NCBI RefSeq assembly: GCF_018139145.2
Contig: NC_059480.1
Location: forward strand, 11,222,428-11,286,427
DNA from: Gymnogyps californianus
Lineage: Eukaryota; Chordata; Aves; Accipitriformes; Cathartidae
Length of the DNA: 64,000 nucleotides
Direction of reading: 5' to 3'
Positions 37,751-49,600 of the stretch are shown here, in pieces; the stretch's first letter is position 1; every line of letters begins with the position of its first letter. The translations under genes were made by a program, and so were the position numbers. A model generated the notes under the pieces. It saw nothing but the letters and a program-made list of their open reading frames with translations. It was not told the origin of the DNA and searched no databases.

Positions 37751-40700
37751 AGCTCTCGGGGGCCAGCAGCCTCCTGAGCAGTATGTGAATAACATCACAG
37801 GCTCAGACTGCACTTGCTGCCCTGCATGTCTTGAGACAAAGCAGTGCTTCTAATTTGCCACTGTACAGCTACTGCTTTTATATACCTTTAGCACTTTTGC
37901 TGTCTTTGAAACTTAGATGGGTCTGTCAGTAAGTGATAGTTTCTAGTGACTCATCACCAGAGTAGCCATGTCGTTAAACTTTAAACAGGCCACAGTAATT
38001 CAGTGACAATAAAGAGGCGTGTTAAGGGTCAGTCTGGAAAAATGGAGACTGGCTCTGTTTAAGGAGCTACAGATAACATGAAGATTATTATTAAGAAGTT
38101 TATTCTTGCATGTTGATGTTCTGATGGTGAAAGTACATAACAATATGGCAAAGGGTCTGACAAAAATGGAAACATTTTATTACACTGATAAAGACTTCTT
38201 ATAAGGATTAGATTTCATGGTGCCTGTCACTAAGCTTTCAATTTTCCAAAGCTGAGATGTATTTATTTTCAAGTAGATAAGCAATGGCTAGTTATTTGTT
38301 TTATTTTGGAATAGGAAGGATTAGAGTTAGATTGCTTAAAAAAAAAGACATTAATTAGTAGGTGTTTGTTTTTTGAAATGAAAATATTGTATCTAGAGAA
38401 AAGTATTTTGCAGAATTAACAGAAATCAAGACCACAAATGATAATAGATTAAATTTGTAAGTCATGCACATCTCATTTTAAGCCTATTAAAATCAGAAAG
38501 AGGGTTTTGTTATTAGTTTAAACTTAAAATGTTGCAGTGTTGCTACTTATTGAAGTTTGTAACCAGTTACTACATAATTAATTTGAAAATGATGACAACT
38601 TAAAATTTAAAAACCACTGCAAAAGTCCAGCTTATTTAAATTTTAATGGCTCAGAAGAGTTATGTGAAGATCCTAGACAAAACCACAGAATTTTACCACA
38701 CTCACCTTTTGCATTGAGTATTTATCACGTAGCTTTGACTTTTACAGACATGCCTGATGACTTTTCCTACATTTCCGGTATTACATTTTCACTGGGCAAG
38801 TTTTTTCAAAAGCAGTCAGCATTATCCAAACTCTCCATAGTGACTGTCATACTGCCCCAGTGGGATTTTTACTTGAGCTATCAGTCAGTAATTGACAATT
38901 CAGTAATCTTACAAACTCTCTCATCTTTCTCTTTCTCCATAGATTTCTTTGCCATTCTGTCATAGTTGCTCTCCTGATCATCTAAAAGCATGAAAAACAC
39001 TATGCCAGCACTACTACTTTTTGCAGAGTGAAGTTGGACTTTAATTTTAACCTTAGGAATTGAAATTGCCAATTCATTTGGAATCTGAAAAATGCCTCAT
39101 TCTATGCAAGCCATTTCATAGGCACAGCAAACCAGTTTTGGTCATCTGCAGGATTAATGTTTTTCTTCTTATTCATAAATTGCACCTCTTCTCTCTTCTG
39201 ATTGCATCTCCTGCACCATAAAACTGCTCTGTGTATGTGTACATGCTCTGTATCTGTACAAGACTACAATGCACACATGAGAAATGTAACTCCAAATTTT
39301 GAATTTATTCCTTATGTGCTCTGCTACACTTGCATGCCAGCAAATCCTTTTGCACTCTGCATTTGCCCTAGGAAAGACGGGGGTTTTTTGGAGGAGACAG
39401 ATGTTACCAATGTAATTAATCCAGTCTACATCTTTCTCCCTGAGTGCTCTTGAGATGTCCTCAGAAAAGAGAACAGATAGCAGACAGACTCCTTTTGCAT
39501 TGACTTCTCATTGTGCTTTAAACTCATCCATATAGCAGCTGTGTTCTGGGTTTGGGGGTGTGTTCATAGATGTGCTAACACTGATTTTGGACTTCTTGTG
39601 CTTAGTGACCATGCCAGCTGCTGGGGATATTTTGGTCAAAGTTCCTTGTATAGCTCCTGCTATTAATTATCATGTATAATTTTTGAGTTTTAAATTGTGA
39701 TGGTATTGTCTGAAAATTTTGCACTAATGTCTCAACTTCCAGCTCTGAAGCATATGTACAGTCTTTCCAAATGCATCTGTTTCTGGGGGTGGCTGAGTAG
39801 GGACACAGCACTAACACAATGCCTGTTCCTTTCTTCTAATTTTTAGTGCCATAACTCCTGCCAGAGAGCTGGAATATACAACAGGACAGAGCTTCTATTT
39901 GACTTTTGCAGCTTTTTGGCTTGCCAAAACATTTATACTTCAGAAATGAGTGGACTATTTCGCTGCACCTTTCCAGGGACCCAAATTTCAATTCAATATT
40001 GATTACTGGTTAGAGAGGGAAATGCAAGAAGCCTAGACAGGATTGTAATAAATGCAGTGTGACTAGTGATCTGAATGCAAGCTGGAAGGCTGAGCCTATT
40101 CTGATCCCCAGTTTCTCAGATTGAAGGTCCTCTCCTCCTCTCACTGAAGTCAATGGCAGTTTCTTCAGTTTCTGTTCAAATTGGAGCGTACCACCTGCTT
40201 TCAGATTCCTAAAATTTATAGCCAATTTTAAACTTAAAATTTCCTGCCAAACGCACCAGAGATTCCACACATGCAACTCTCTGACATCTGCCATGTTATT
40301 AGCTCACCATATTTCTGGATGCAATTCAGACAACTTGAATATCCACCAAGGAGCTCAAACCTCTAGCCCAGCAGCAGTGGAGCTCTTTGTATGATTGCCC
40401 AAGTGGGAGTAGGCTCAGGTTGGCATTTGGGTTTCAAGTTTCAGACTCAGTGCTTTCTTTTAAAAATTTTTTATTTTTTAAGCATCTGTTCAGTCAGCCT
40501 TCAGCAAGATACTACAAAGCATGTATAGATCTCATTAAGGGTAGTCCATTATTACAATTAAGGTATGTTTAAATAATTTCCTGAATGTAGGCCTTGCATT
40601 TCACTTTTATTACAAAAAAAGTCAAAATGGAATAACGGTAGAGCCATATAAAACCAGCTTTGTTAAGCTGAGTTAGTAGTTCAGTAATCTAATTAAAGCT

Positions 40701-41250
40701 TGATAAAATTAGACCTACTTTGGATATCTTTTTCCCATGGCACTCAATTACAGGTCCTTAAACCTTAGGGAAAGGCAAAGGTAATGGTAATTATATCGTG
40801 TCTTGCTTCTCTGAATGATTTACTTTCTTATTTTACACCACATTGAATAGATATCTTTTTGGTTGAGCTTTACATATACATACTATAAAATATTTGGAGT
40901 AGACCTCAGGAGTACGCATTTACACACTGCTCCATGGTACGTGCTCAGATTTCTTTATCGTCAGTCTTCCAAGCCAAAATCCATGCAAGCATTCCCCTAC
41001 TCTTTAAATAAAAAGCTGAATGCTAGGTAATGTTATCAGACCCTGCACTTATTAGGTTTATTCTTCTGTTGTTGAATCCACTTTAACGTTCAGTCTTGCT
41101 CTCTCCAACACCACTGGCAGAACTCTCTTGAATTTACCTAGCACAATCTGAGTCTTATAAGTAAACACTGCCTACTTGGATGTATGAGTCTGCTTTATGA
41201 AATCCTTGAGACAGCCATACTATTTATACTTCAGAGGCTGCATTTAAACA
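37751..41250. other. Intergenic DNA, nothing recognised
   Basis: Unique AT-rich sequence with chance ORFs of up to 94 codons. I saw no coding, RNA or transposon signature. Confidence 0.55.
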
Positions 41251-41253
41251 CAT

Positions 41254-41280
41254 GGGGGGGAGGAGGAGGGAGCGGGAGGG
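41254..41280 (+). other. G-quadruplex-capable G-run cluster
   Basis: Four G runs of at least three on the plus strand (41254-41260, 41268-41270, 41274-41276, 41278-41280), separated by loops of 7, 3 and 1 bases. This satisfies the usual G3+N1-7 rule. The surroundings are AT-rich and no promoter is evident, so a role is unknown. Confidence 0.6.
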
Positions 41281-42654
41281 AAAGATGGGAAATAGGCATC
41301 ATTCCAGTTCCTTGAAACATCATTAAAAATGCACATTAATAAGTGGTGCCTTATCTGAATGTCACACATTAGTATATACGTAAGTTCCTGGATAAAATAT
41401 AAATATTTGAAAGTATACCTGCATATATACTATCTGATATCTTGTATAATTATCTTCAAATCCAACATTTATGCAATGACTTTATCATGCTTGGAGCAAA
41501 TATTTTCAGTTTGGTTGTAGTTTATTGGTCTGGTTTCTCAGTGGAACATCAAAATGTTTTGTGTGTTACCTAAACTCTTCTGTGTCACATGTTAGGTATC
41601 AAAAGTTTGGAAATCCTTGTGATGAGGGGCTCTCACTACATATATATGCACATGAGGGCTTGATCTTCGCCTTTGGTATGATGTTAAAGGATGAGATATT
41701 GGCCAGAACATGTTTGGCTTTTTTCATCAAAAGGACAACCACAGAGGGGGGAAAAAAGTCCCCCTTATATTCTAGGTGTAAGTCGACGGCTTTAATCAGT
41801 ATTTCATCAGGACTGGTACTATCATAATATAGTTTTTAAACCATGTTCCATCATGGTGGAATATGAACATTTATACTTAATTATGGTTTCTCTAGGAACA
41901 ACCCTAGTTTTTATTCTTTCAATATGTTGTACAAATGCTTTTAAAGAGTCAAGTGATATAATTTTCAGTCCTGTCAGGTTAGATTGACTTTCCCAGTGAC
42001 TAGCATTTGGGAAGAATGTCTGCAAGCCTGGTCAGTATGGTTATCCTGGTGTCAGGAAAGGTTTTCTGATGGATTAGTATATCTCTACATGTGGAATTAT
42101 CCAGGAATGGATGCAAACCTCTAAGTCACTTATTAAAGCAGTGGAACCAGCTGTTTCAGGGTTTGTGCTTCTAATTCAGTTGGTTCTTAAAAATTCTTTT
42201 TGCTGTTTTCACCTAAAAATTCAGTTCTTTTTCCTTTCAATTGTGGCCATGAGTTTAAACTGAGAATTCATTTCCTTTTATGAAATAACTCTGAAAAACT
42301 GTGCTGTTCTGCCTTAACAAAGTCATTTAAAGCTTGTCAAGACACTCACATTAAAAGTCTTTATCAATTTACTTTTATTCATTCTTGTACGTGGACTCAC
42401 AAAATAATTCTTTTGGCATATTTCTTTAAAATCATAATATACAGGAAAATGGCAATAGCGGAGATTTTGCATTAAAAATTCCTTCATTCAGTAACTTTGG
42501 TTTCAGTTTTGAGTAATTTAAATGCATGTAACACCACACAGCTACACAGATGCCTAGATCCTGCTTTCACTGAATAAAAAAGTAGTGTTAACATACATGC
42601 CAGTGGGAGCAGGAGAAGGCTCAGCTACGTGTGCAATACTGGAATTATGGCTTG
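41281..42654. other. Intergenic DNA, nothing recognised
   Basis: Unique AT-rich sequence. One 100-codon plus-strand frame (41525-41827) has no recognisable motif and is treated as chance. Confidence 0.5.
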
Positions 42655-42755
42655 TAAGTTTGGTTTGTGTGTTTGTGGTGCAGATTTTGGGGGGTGGTGG
42701 TTTTGGTTTTTTTGAGGTGCTTTGTGGTTTTTTGGGTTTTTTGTTTGTTTTTAAA
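42655..42755 (+). repeat. T/G-rich low-complexity patch
   Basis: T runs broken by G2-G6 blocks on the plus strand, including one run of six G. Same type as the patch at 37676-37750; a chance ORF of 70-odd codons on each strand is a by-product of the low complexity. Confidence 0.75.
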
Positions 42756-44054
42756 ATATTTCTAATTAAAAAATCTAAAGGCAAGCTCTGCTTTCATTCT
42801 TAATTTCTGGTTAATTTAAAGAAAAACAGCAGGAAATAAACATAAGACTGAACTAAGGTTTGTACTGTTCAGACTTGGTTGACTTGTGATTGGAGTACAA
42901 AGGTTACTGATGCCATGTGATCTAGAGGGAACTCCTCTCCTCCCTGGTTTGTATGAACAAGGGCAGGTCACATGAACCTCTTAAACTTGACTGAGTTCTG
43001 TTCTGTATGAAGTATGGTGTTTTGCATGGCTTTCACATCTCAATTCAGTTCTCGGCATCTCCAAATCCTTTTTGACCTAAGAAGTAAAAAACCAGAAATA
43101 ATAATAATGAGGGAAGAATAAAATTAACTTTAGTTTCTCTTTGGGATATCAGCTATGTAGTCCTTAAGTTTTAGGGGGAAAAAAATGGACTAGCTTTACA
43201 GTTTTAATGGTGCTTTGGGAATAGCTAAATTTTGTCTGTCACCAGAAGTAATCTCCAAATGTTCTTGTTCTTATGGAGTCATGGAGCTGTTTTTCTTGTC
43301 AGAAAACACTTGCTAAGAAGCAGATTCTAGAGAAAGAAATAAAATTATTGTGTGGGTTTATAACATGCTATAAGTACATGTAAATTACACCATTTATCAA
43401 AAGCTCATTTATACTAGTCAGATTATGAAGCTAGTTACACTGAAGATTGAACTCAAGAATGTTGCATTTTTTCCAAGGTGATAATGTCTTTGCGGTGTTT
43501 TTCTTTATTTCTGTGTTGAGATCTTAGAGCCAACTCAATGTATTACATACTCATAATCCATTATATGTAGGGAAAAGTATTTACTGCCTCATGAAGTTAG
43601 TTACATAAAAGTTTATTGCTGTAGGGGCCAAGTTGTTACTTTTACTGCAAATTAAAATTCAAACATATTTTTTTCATTGTCCTGAATGTTCATCTGTAAA
43701 TACAGCTCAGTTAGATGTGAAGATATTTCAGAATGATAAAACATTTAGGACAAATTCTAAACACGTAAGAGAATCCATTGAAATTCTTAGAACGCGTTGC
43801 TTTCCAGAGGAAAAGAGAACAGATGAGAGACGTAGAGGGGGAGTATAAGCAGACCACAATATAGAGAGAAACAGATGGGGGATGTATATACACACTGAGA
43901 TTAAGGGTATGAAATGTACAGTAAAAGAATCATGTTTATACGTAGGCATGTATGTTACCAGTCTCCTCTGTAGTTCTCCATATTTGATGCTTTGACCTCT
44001 AAAATCAGTGGTGTACAGAGGGGAACAGTTTGATATATAGCAATCCACATAGCT
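42756..44054. other. Intergenic DNA, nothing recognised
   Basis: Unique AT-rich sequence up to the CR1 fragment. No supported feature. Confidence 0.5.
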
Positions 44055-44375
44055 ATACAGAGAATCAGGGGATAATTCAGGCTGGGAGGAACGTCAGAAG
44101 GCCATATAGTCACACCAAATCCCAAAGTGTCTGAACTGCTGCTGTTTTATAAATTTGTACTATGGTTTAAATATTGCTATTCCATGAAATTCTACAAAAT
44201 AGGTCTGGGAAAAACCAAGAAAGATAATCCCCTTGTCTGAAAGTAATGTTAACTATACTTAAGCAACTGTCAGAAGCAGTTTGTCGAATGTATTCTTAAA
44301 AATTCTCACTGCTAGACATTTCCATAACTGCTGCAGATAATCTGTTCCTGTGCTTTAGAGCATTGGATAGGCAAT
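44055..44375 (-). mobile_element. CR1 LINE 3' end fragment
   Basis: On the plus strand this starts with a diverged copy of the reverse-complemented CR1 terminus (AGAGAATCAGGGGATAATTC, then AGGCTGGGAGGAACGTCAGA, then AGGCCATATAGTC). The expected mid segment follows as 'cacatttccataactgctgcag' and 'ctgttcctgtgcttta'-like words. It is therefore a 5'-truncated CR1 on the minus strand. It is more diverged than the copy at 30.2 kb, and the right-hand boundary is approximate. Confidence 0.82.
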
Positions 44376-46039
44376 GTGCTTCAGCATTACAGCAGTTTAA
44401 GATGCCTTTGTACCACAATTCAGAAGCACAGAGTACTCACTGAATTAAAACAGCAGGAGACAAATAGGCATAACTTCATTTATGTAACTATCAATTTCAA
44501 GCTACTATCTTACTTTTGTGTTCCCAAACAGGTAAATTCTGCTACATTTATGCTGTGCTTTGAACTGTTTATTGTCATAGTAGTCACAAGAGTATTTATC
44601 TTAGGACGTTTCAGCTGGAAACATTTAAATTGAGCCTAATTGAGAGAGACTGAAAAAAAATCATAATAAAAGGACTGATCTGAAAACAATTAAGTGTATA
44701 CTTGGATAATTATGAACCTACATTAAGTCAAGGACTTTTAGAACAGGAATTGAGTGGAATTGTGTGAAGTATTTTCCTGGATTGTGATATGAGTGCTGTT
44801 AGGCTTGTGAAAGTTAGGTAGCTGTTAGTTGAAGTAGTTTGTACAGCTGTGAAAAGAGATAATCCATGCAATTTATACTTGGTCAGAAGGACTGAAGGGA
44901 AAGGTTGCTGAATGATAGTAAAACTGGGAGAATATCTGCGTGGAGGCTTGGATTTTGGGAATGTAAGTGCAGAATTCAGTCCATTAACCCCTGTGTAAGA
45001 GCCCCTCCAGGCTTTCCAGAGCTGCAGAGTAGTTCAGCTAACACCAGCACTTTGCTGAAGGAAGGTTGCTCTATTATGCTGAAAAATGCCATCTGATTTC
45101 TACAGAGGGGTGTCAGTAATGCTGCAAAAGCCTTTATGTGAAAGTCTCATCTTTAGTCCTTGTTGCTGCTAGGGGTTATCACGACTTGCTACTTTCATGA
45201 TATTGTAGGCAAAAATGTGCACTACTAGATTATCTATTATCACTGTCACAGCCAAACCTTCTCTGCTGCTAACATAAGATGGAATTATAAGCACCAAAGA
45301 GAAATGAAAAATCAAATCAAACTGCCCACTGAGTGACTCAATTGCATTTTCTGTTTATTAGATGTGATGACATGATAAAATACCGTCATTCCTGGGCAGT
45401 CTAAAAGCAATCACTAGCAATTTATTTGATAGTTCTCTCTTTAGGCTCAGTCTTTATTTCCAGTCTGCACAAAAAGGGGTATTTATCTGCCTAAATTTAG
45501 CTATTTTGCTTGGATTTCTGTGTTTGTCAGCTTGCCTCCTAGTCTGCCTAGGAGATGGAAACACCTTCAGAGGATTTTTGAGTAGGTGTTGGACTCTGAA
45601 TTACTGTCTGGGAGAGCCTACTGAAGCCTCTTTTAGCTTGTTTTGTTGCACAAGTTGCCTCCTTTACGTAACAGTTGAAAGTTAGGCAGAGTGACTTTCC
45701 CCCTGGATACAATGTGACCCCTCTGGATGTAAGCTGATAAACTCCATGCCACGCTTCTCCTTTCCTCCTTATTGTTCTTGGGACTAGGGTATGTATGCAA
45801 GGAGCAAAGTCAGGACAGACCAGCCTTTGGGAAGAATAAAAATAATAAGATGATACAAACCAGGACTCCATTAGATGTCCTCTGGCACCTGTTTACTCTG
45901 GGCCTTCTTTAAATCTCTGGGACTTCACAAATAGACATGTTGCTTGTCCTTTATGGCCTACAATGACTTGAGAGATAACAGCATGGAAATAACTGTATAA
46001 AGAGATTTTTTGAAAATTTTCATTTTTTAAAATAATAAA
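44376..46039. other. Intergenic DNA with a possible conserved element
   Basis: No gene or transposon recognised. The part from about 45180 to 45440 has a composition typical of conserved non-coding DNA (even base use, ATTA/TAAT and TGATG-type words, no simple repeats); that is an impression, not a measured conservation. Confidence 0.35.
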
Positions 46040-46630
46040 ACCTATAACTCAAGGTCCTGCCTCCAACAAAAGCAAATGTCTGGGATAAAGCATGAGAACA
46101 GGACAGACATATGACCAGCATCCTCTAGTCCTTTCCCTAGCTCCAAGTATTTTTAATACAGAAACATCCTGAGGTAATATGGTGTCTGTGTAGTCAGTAA
46201 CTGCTGACGGATATCTCTTCCATGAATTTGTCCAGTTTCTCTTTAATCCATATAAACTTTCACTGTCGTGTGGCAAGGAGATCCACAGCTCTACTACTTT
46301 TGTACGAAAAAACAACCCTTTTTGTTTTGTTTTTGAGTTTGGTTCTTGCTAGCTTCATTTGAGGCCACTTGGTTCTTGCACTGAAAGAGATGGTGAATGG
46401 GCCATCTCACCGTACTATCTCTATGCCATTCATAATTTTGAAGATCTGTCTCATATATCTGTTGTTTGCTTTTCCAGATTTCAAAGCCTTGGACACTTAT
46501 GGCAGACCTTCCCTATCTCTTAAACAACCTTGTTTCCTCTCTGTGAATTTTGTCTAGCCCTGCTTTTTGAGATGAGACCAGAACTGCCCACAATACTTCT
46601 CACTGCCCCTCTCGCCCCTTTACCCTGTCC
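46040..46630 (-). mobile_element. Ancient CR1/L3-type LINE, degraded RT C-terminus
   Basis: Translated on the minus strand, the segment around 46170-46315 contains VVELWISLPHDSE followed by a K/N-W-T-NSW-like motif. This matches the CR1 family's reverse-transcriptase C-terminal pattern (V-NLWNSLP...FKKELDKFM). Further 5' (about 46560-46620) a QSSGL-SK-like piece corresponds to the family's QFWSPHLKKD region. Frames are broken by stops and indels, so it is an old inactive copy. The 3' side ends near 46040 in sequence that fits a CR1-like 3' UTR ('actagaggatgctgg'). Confidence 0.8.
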
Positions 46631-49600
46631 AACAGGTTTCAGGGTTCATTTACATGACATTTTTCAAAGGTTTAGTATTTGTGCAAATTTGCAACAGCAT
46701 AGAGCGTATGCACAAACATGGTATTCTTCCAAACTTCAAGTTCCTGTTCTAAAGCCTGGGGACACTGAAGATTGGCAAAGGAAAGGTCACCAGGATTGTC
46801 TTGGGGGGTGGGGTGTACTTTGTTGTTGGTTTTGGTTTTTTAATACCTATTACACGTGTTTATCTTAGGAAAAACCTCAGGAATAGTTGAAATAGAAAAT
46901 GGAAAATTTCAGCTATGTGCAGAGTCTAGCAAATTTCTGTGTAGCTGAATGAAGGTTGTGGATTGAAATGTGCTACCAGAGGCACCTCATTTGCTCCTCT
47001 GAAATGGAGCTGCATGTAGAGATGAGGTGCCAAATATAGGCCTCCTGCTTGCTTTGTCTAACTTCTCGGCTGCTGTCTCTTTTGTTCAGTGGGTTAGGAA
47101 GCTGGTGAAAAAGTTTCTATGCTCTCCCTCTTTCATCATGTTCCTGCAATGCAGTTTGAATTTGCTACAACATATGTGCTTTTTATAGGAATAATAATCA
47201 TGTTTGTATGGCCTCATGCAAATCAATGCTGAACCTGGATACTCTTCATGCTTTTGCTGTATTTGAAACGTACTGCAGTGAAATGATATACCAGCTTATT
47301 TTCCTGTAGCAAAAGCCCTCTGGACTGAATTTACAGGGCTCCTATGCGAACTGCTGCAGAAGAGTAAATCCTATTATGGGATTTCTGAAGCCAGACTGAA
47401 GAGCTGAAAAAAAGATGGGTCAGTTCAACTAATCAGCTTTTTAAATGTATTAACATTTCATTCAGGAGAGATGACCTAGAATGGTCAGCTGCCTGCAGTG
47501 TCCGTAGGACTGGAAGGACCAAAGCTGCAGATACTGTTCTTGCAGGAGTGTGGTGTTGCTTCAGGCAAGCAAACTGCCTGTTCACATCTCTTGGTGATGG
47601 GCATGAGATGAGTGCAGTGACTTCACAGTTCAGTTACACTCGCATATCTTGCTTTATCCTGTGATTAGACTGAACAGGCATCTCCCAAAGGATTTTATCC
47701 AGTGATCATCCTGCAGAGGGTCTACATGAAAAATATCTAATACTTGAGAGATGGGTAGCTGCTGTCCTAATTGTAACATAATTGTGGCACAAAGCATGCA
47801 GCAGCTATTGTGTTCACGTTACTAGATTTAGCATAAGATGGCTACAAGCATTTTAATTGCTCTGTCGATCAGACCTTCACTGGTGATGTAGCAGAGGCCC
47901 TGACTGGGCATGTTTTGATGTTAATTAGCTGTGTCAAAGCCAACTTCATTGAAGTCAGAACAACCGTTGTTTGGAATGCATGTGTTTGTGCAGAGCTGAG
48001 ACCCAATTAAATAACTACAGGTTTTTCTCCTAATTTTACTCCACTGACTTCCCAGGCTACTGCCTATGAATTTGAACAGTCATTTATTAGATCACTGTGG
48101 CTATACAAGCTGCAGAAATGCAAGTATAAACTTGTAAAAGAACCATGACCCTCTGATTTTGAAAATGGGAGTGCTAAGGGTTAATGAAAAAGGCCTGCTT
48201 CCTAGAAGCAGTAGGTGATGTGCAACAGTACCAGGCAAGTCCTTAGCATCAGTTCCCAGGTGCTTAAAGATGGCCTGGTGCCTGGGATGATTATGTGGCT
48301 CACAGAAAGCAAGAGCTACTGCTGCTAGTGTAAATAGAGATGTCAGAAAATTTGAGTATACAGAGGACTTGTTGGATTATTATTTGTGTAACAGCAAGAA
48401 GGTACTGGATTTTTATATCCAGGGTCATTATCCTTTTATTTAGGCCAATATCAAACCCAAAGGGAAGGATGAATGAGGCGAAAGATAGCAAATCCTGGTC
48501 AAGAACAAAGTATGTGTGGGGGGGCTCTTTCGTTTCTCATTTTTGGGGGGCTGAGGGGATGGGATGATGTATCAAGTGTGTATATATAGTGCTGTTAGTC
48601 ATTTATATAATTGCATTGACTCACTGTTTTTGATGCAATGAGTTTTCCTTCCAAATGCATGAAGATGGAGAGGATCAAGGTATATGATCTGGCACCCAAA
48701 AAGAAGTTGCAGTAAGTGAGGTGTAGTGAAGAGTGGCTCTGTAGAGTTCACTGGTCTTGGGAGAAATGAGTCGAGAAGCTGTGCCAAAACCAATTTTACA
48801 TGATATTTACATCATAGTTACTTGCGTTGGCACAGACCACTTTAAAGCTAGTCCTGTCAGCAGAAGGAAAAATAGGCTTATATTGTAGGCTAAATCTAGT
48901 CATAGCTGGGGTTAACAATCTGCTGCTTCAGCATCATGAATGTCAGTCATGTTAGTCAAATAGATACCTGGGGTGCATGTTCATTTCCAATGGGTTAGTG
49001 ATGCCAAGGTCTAAAAAGGATTTCACTGCAGAAGTACCATTTCATTCTTCATTCCTCATATGCCCATATGATCTGTTGTCCCAAATAACAGGAAGCCATT
49101 GCACATTTGTTAACATTACAGCTATGCCATAAAAGATGTTTACATCTAAAAAGGAGGACTATTAGGAATACCTAGTTCTCCTCTTGAACTAGAATTGTTT
49201 ATATGTTGTTCCTCTATATTGAAAAGTTGTATTGAGTATGGCCACAAACCTGATTTTTTTTTTTTTACCAAAAATGCTGCAGATGCAGATTCCTACATGT
49301 GTGTTTTGTGCATGTTCACAGTGGCAGATGAAGACATGATTATTTAAATGGTCATCTTGTCCTTTAAGTCAGACAATGCACAGATAAATATAGATCAAGA
49401 AAAGAAATCTAGTAAAACGTTTGACTTCATAACACAAAAGCTATGTAGGAGGACAGTAAGGTTACAAACTTAACAGTCAAAGACAGTAGAAACAAAAAAA
49501 ATTAAAATTACTTTGTCCTTTTAGTCTTCAACCTGCAGCTTCCTTGTTTCAATCTGTGCTTCTTTCCACCCTCTCATCCTGGCTCTTTCCCACATGCCAG

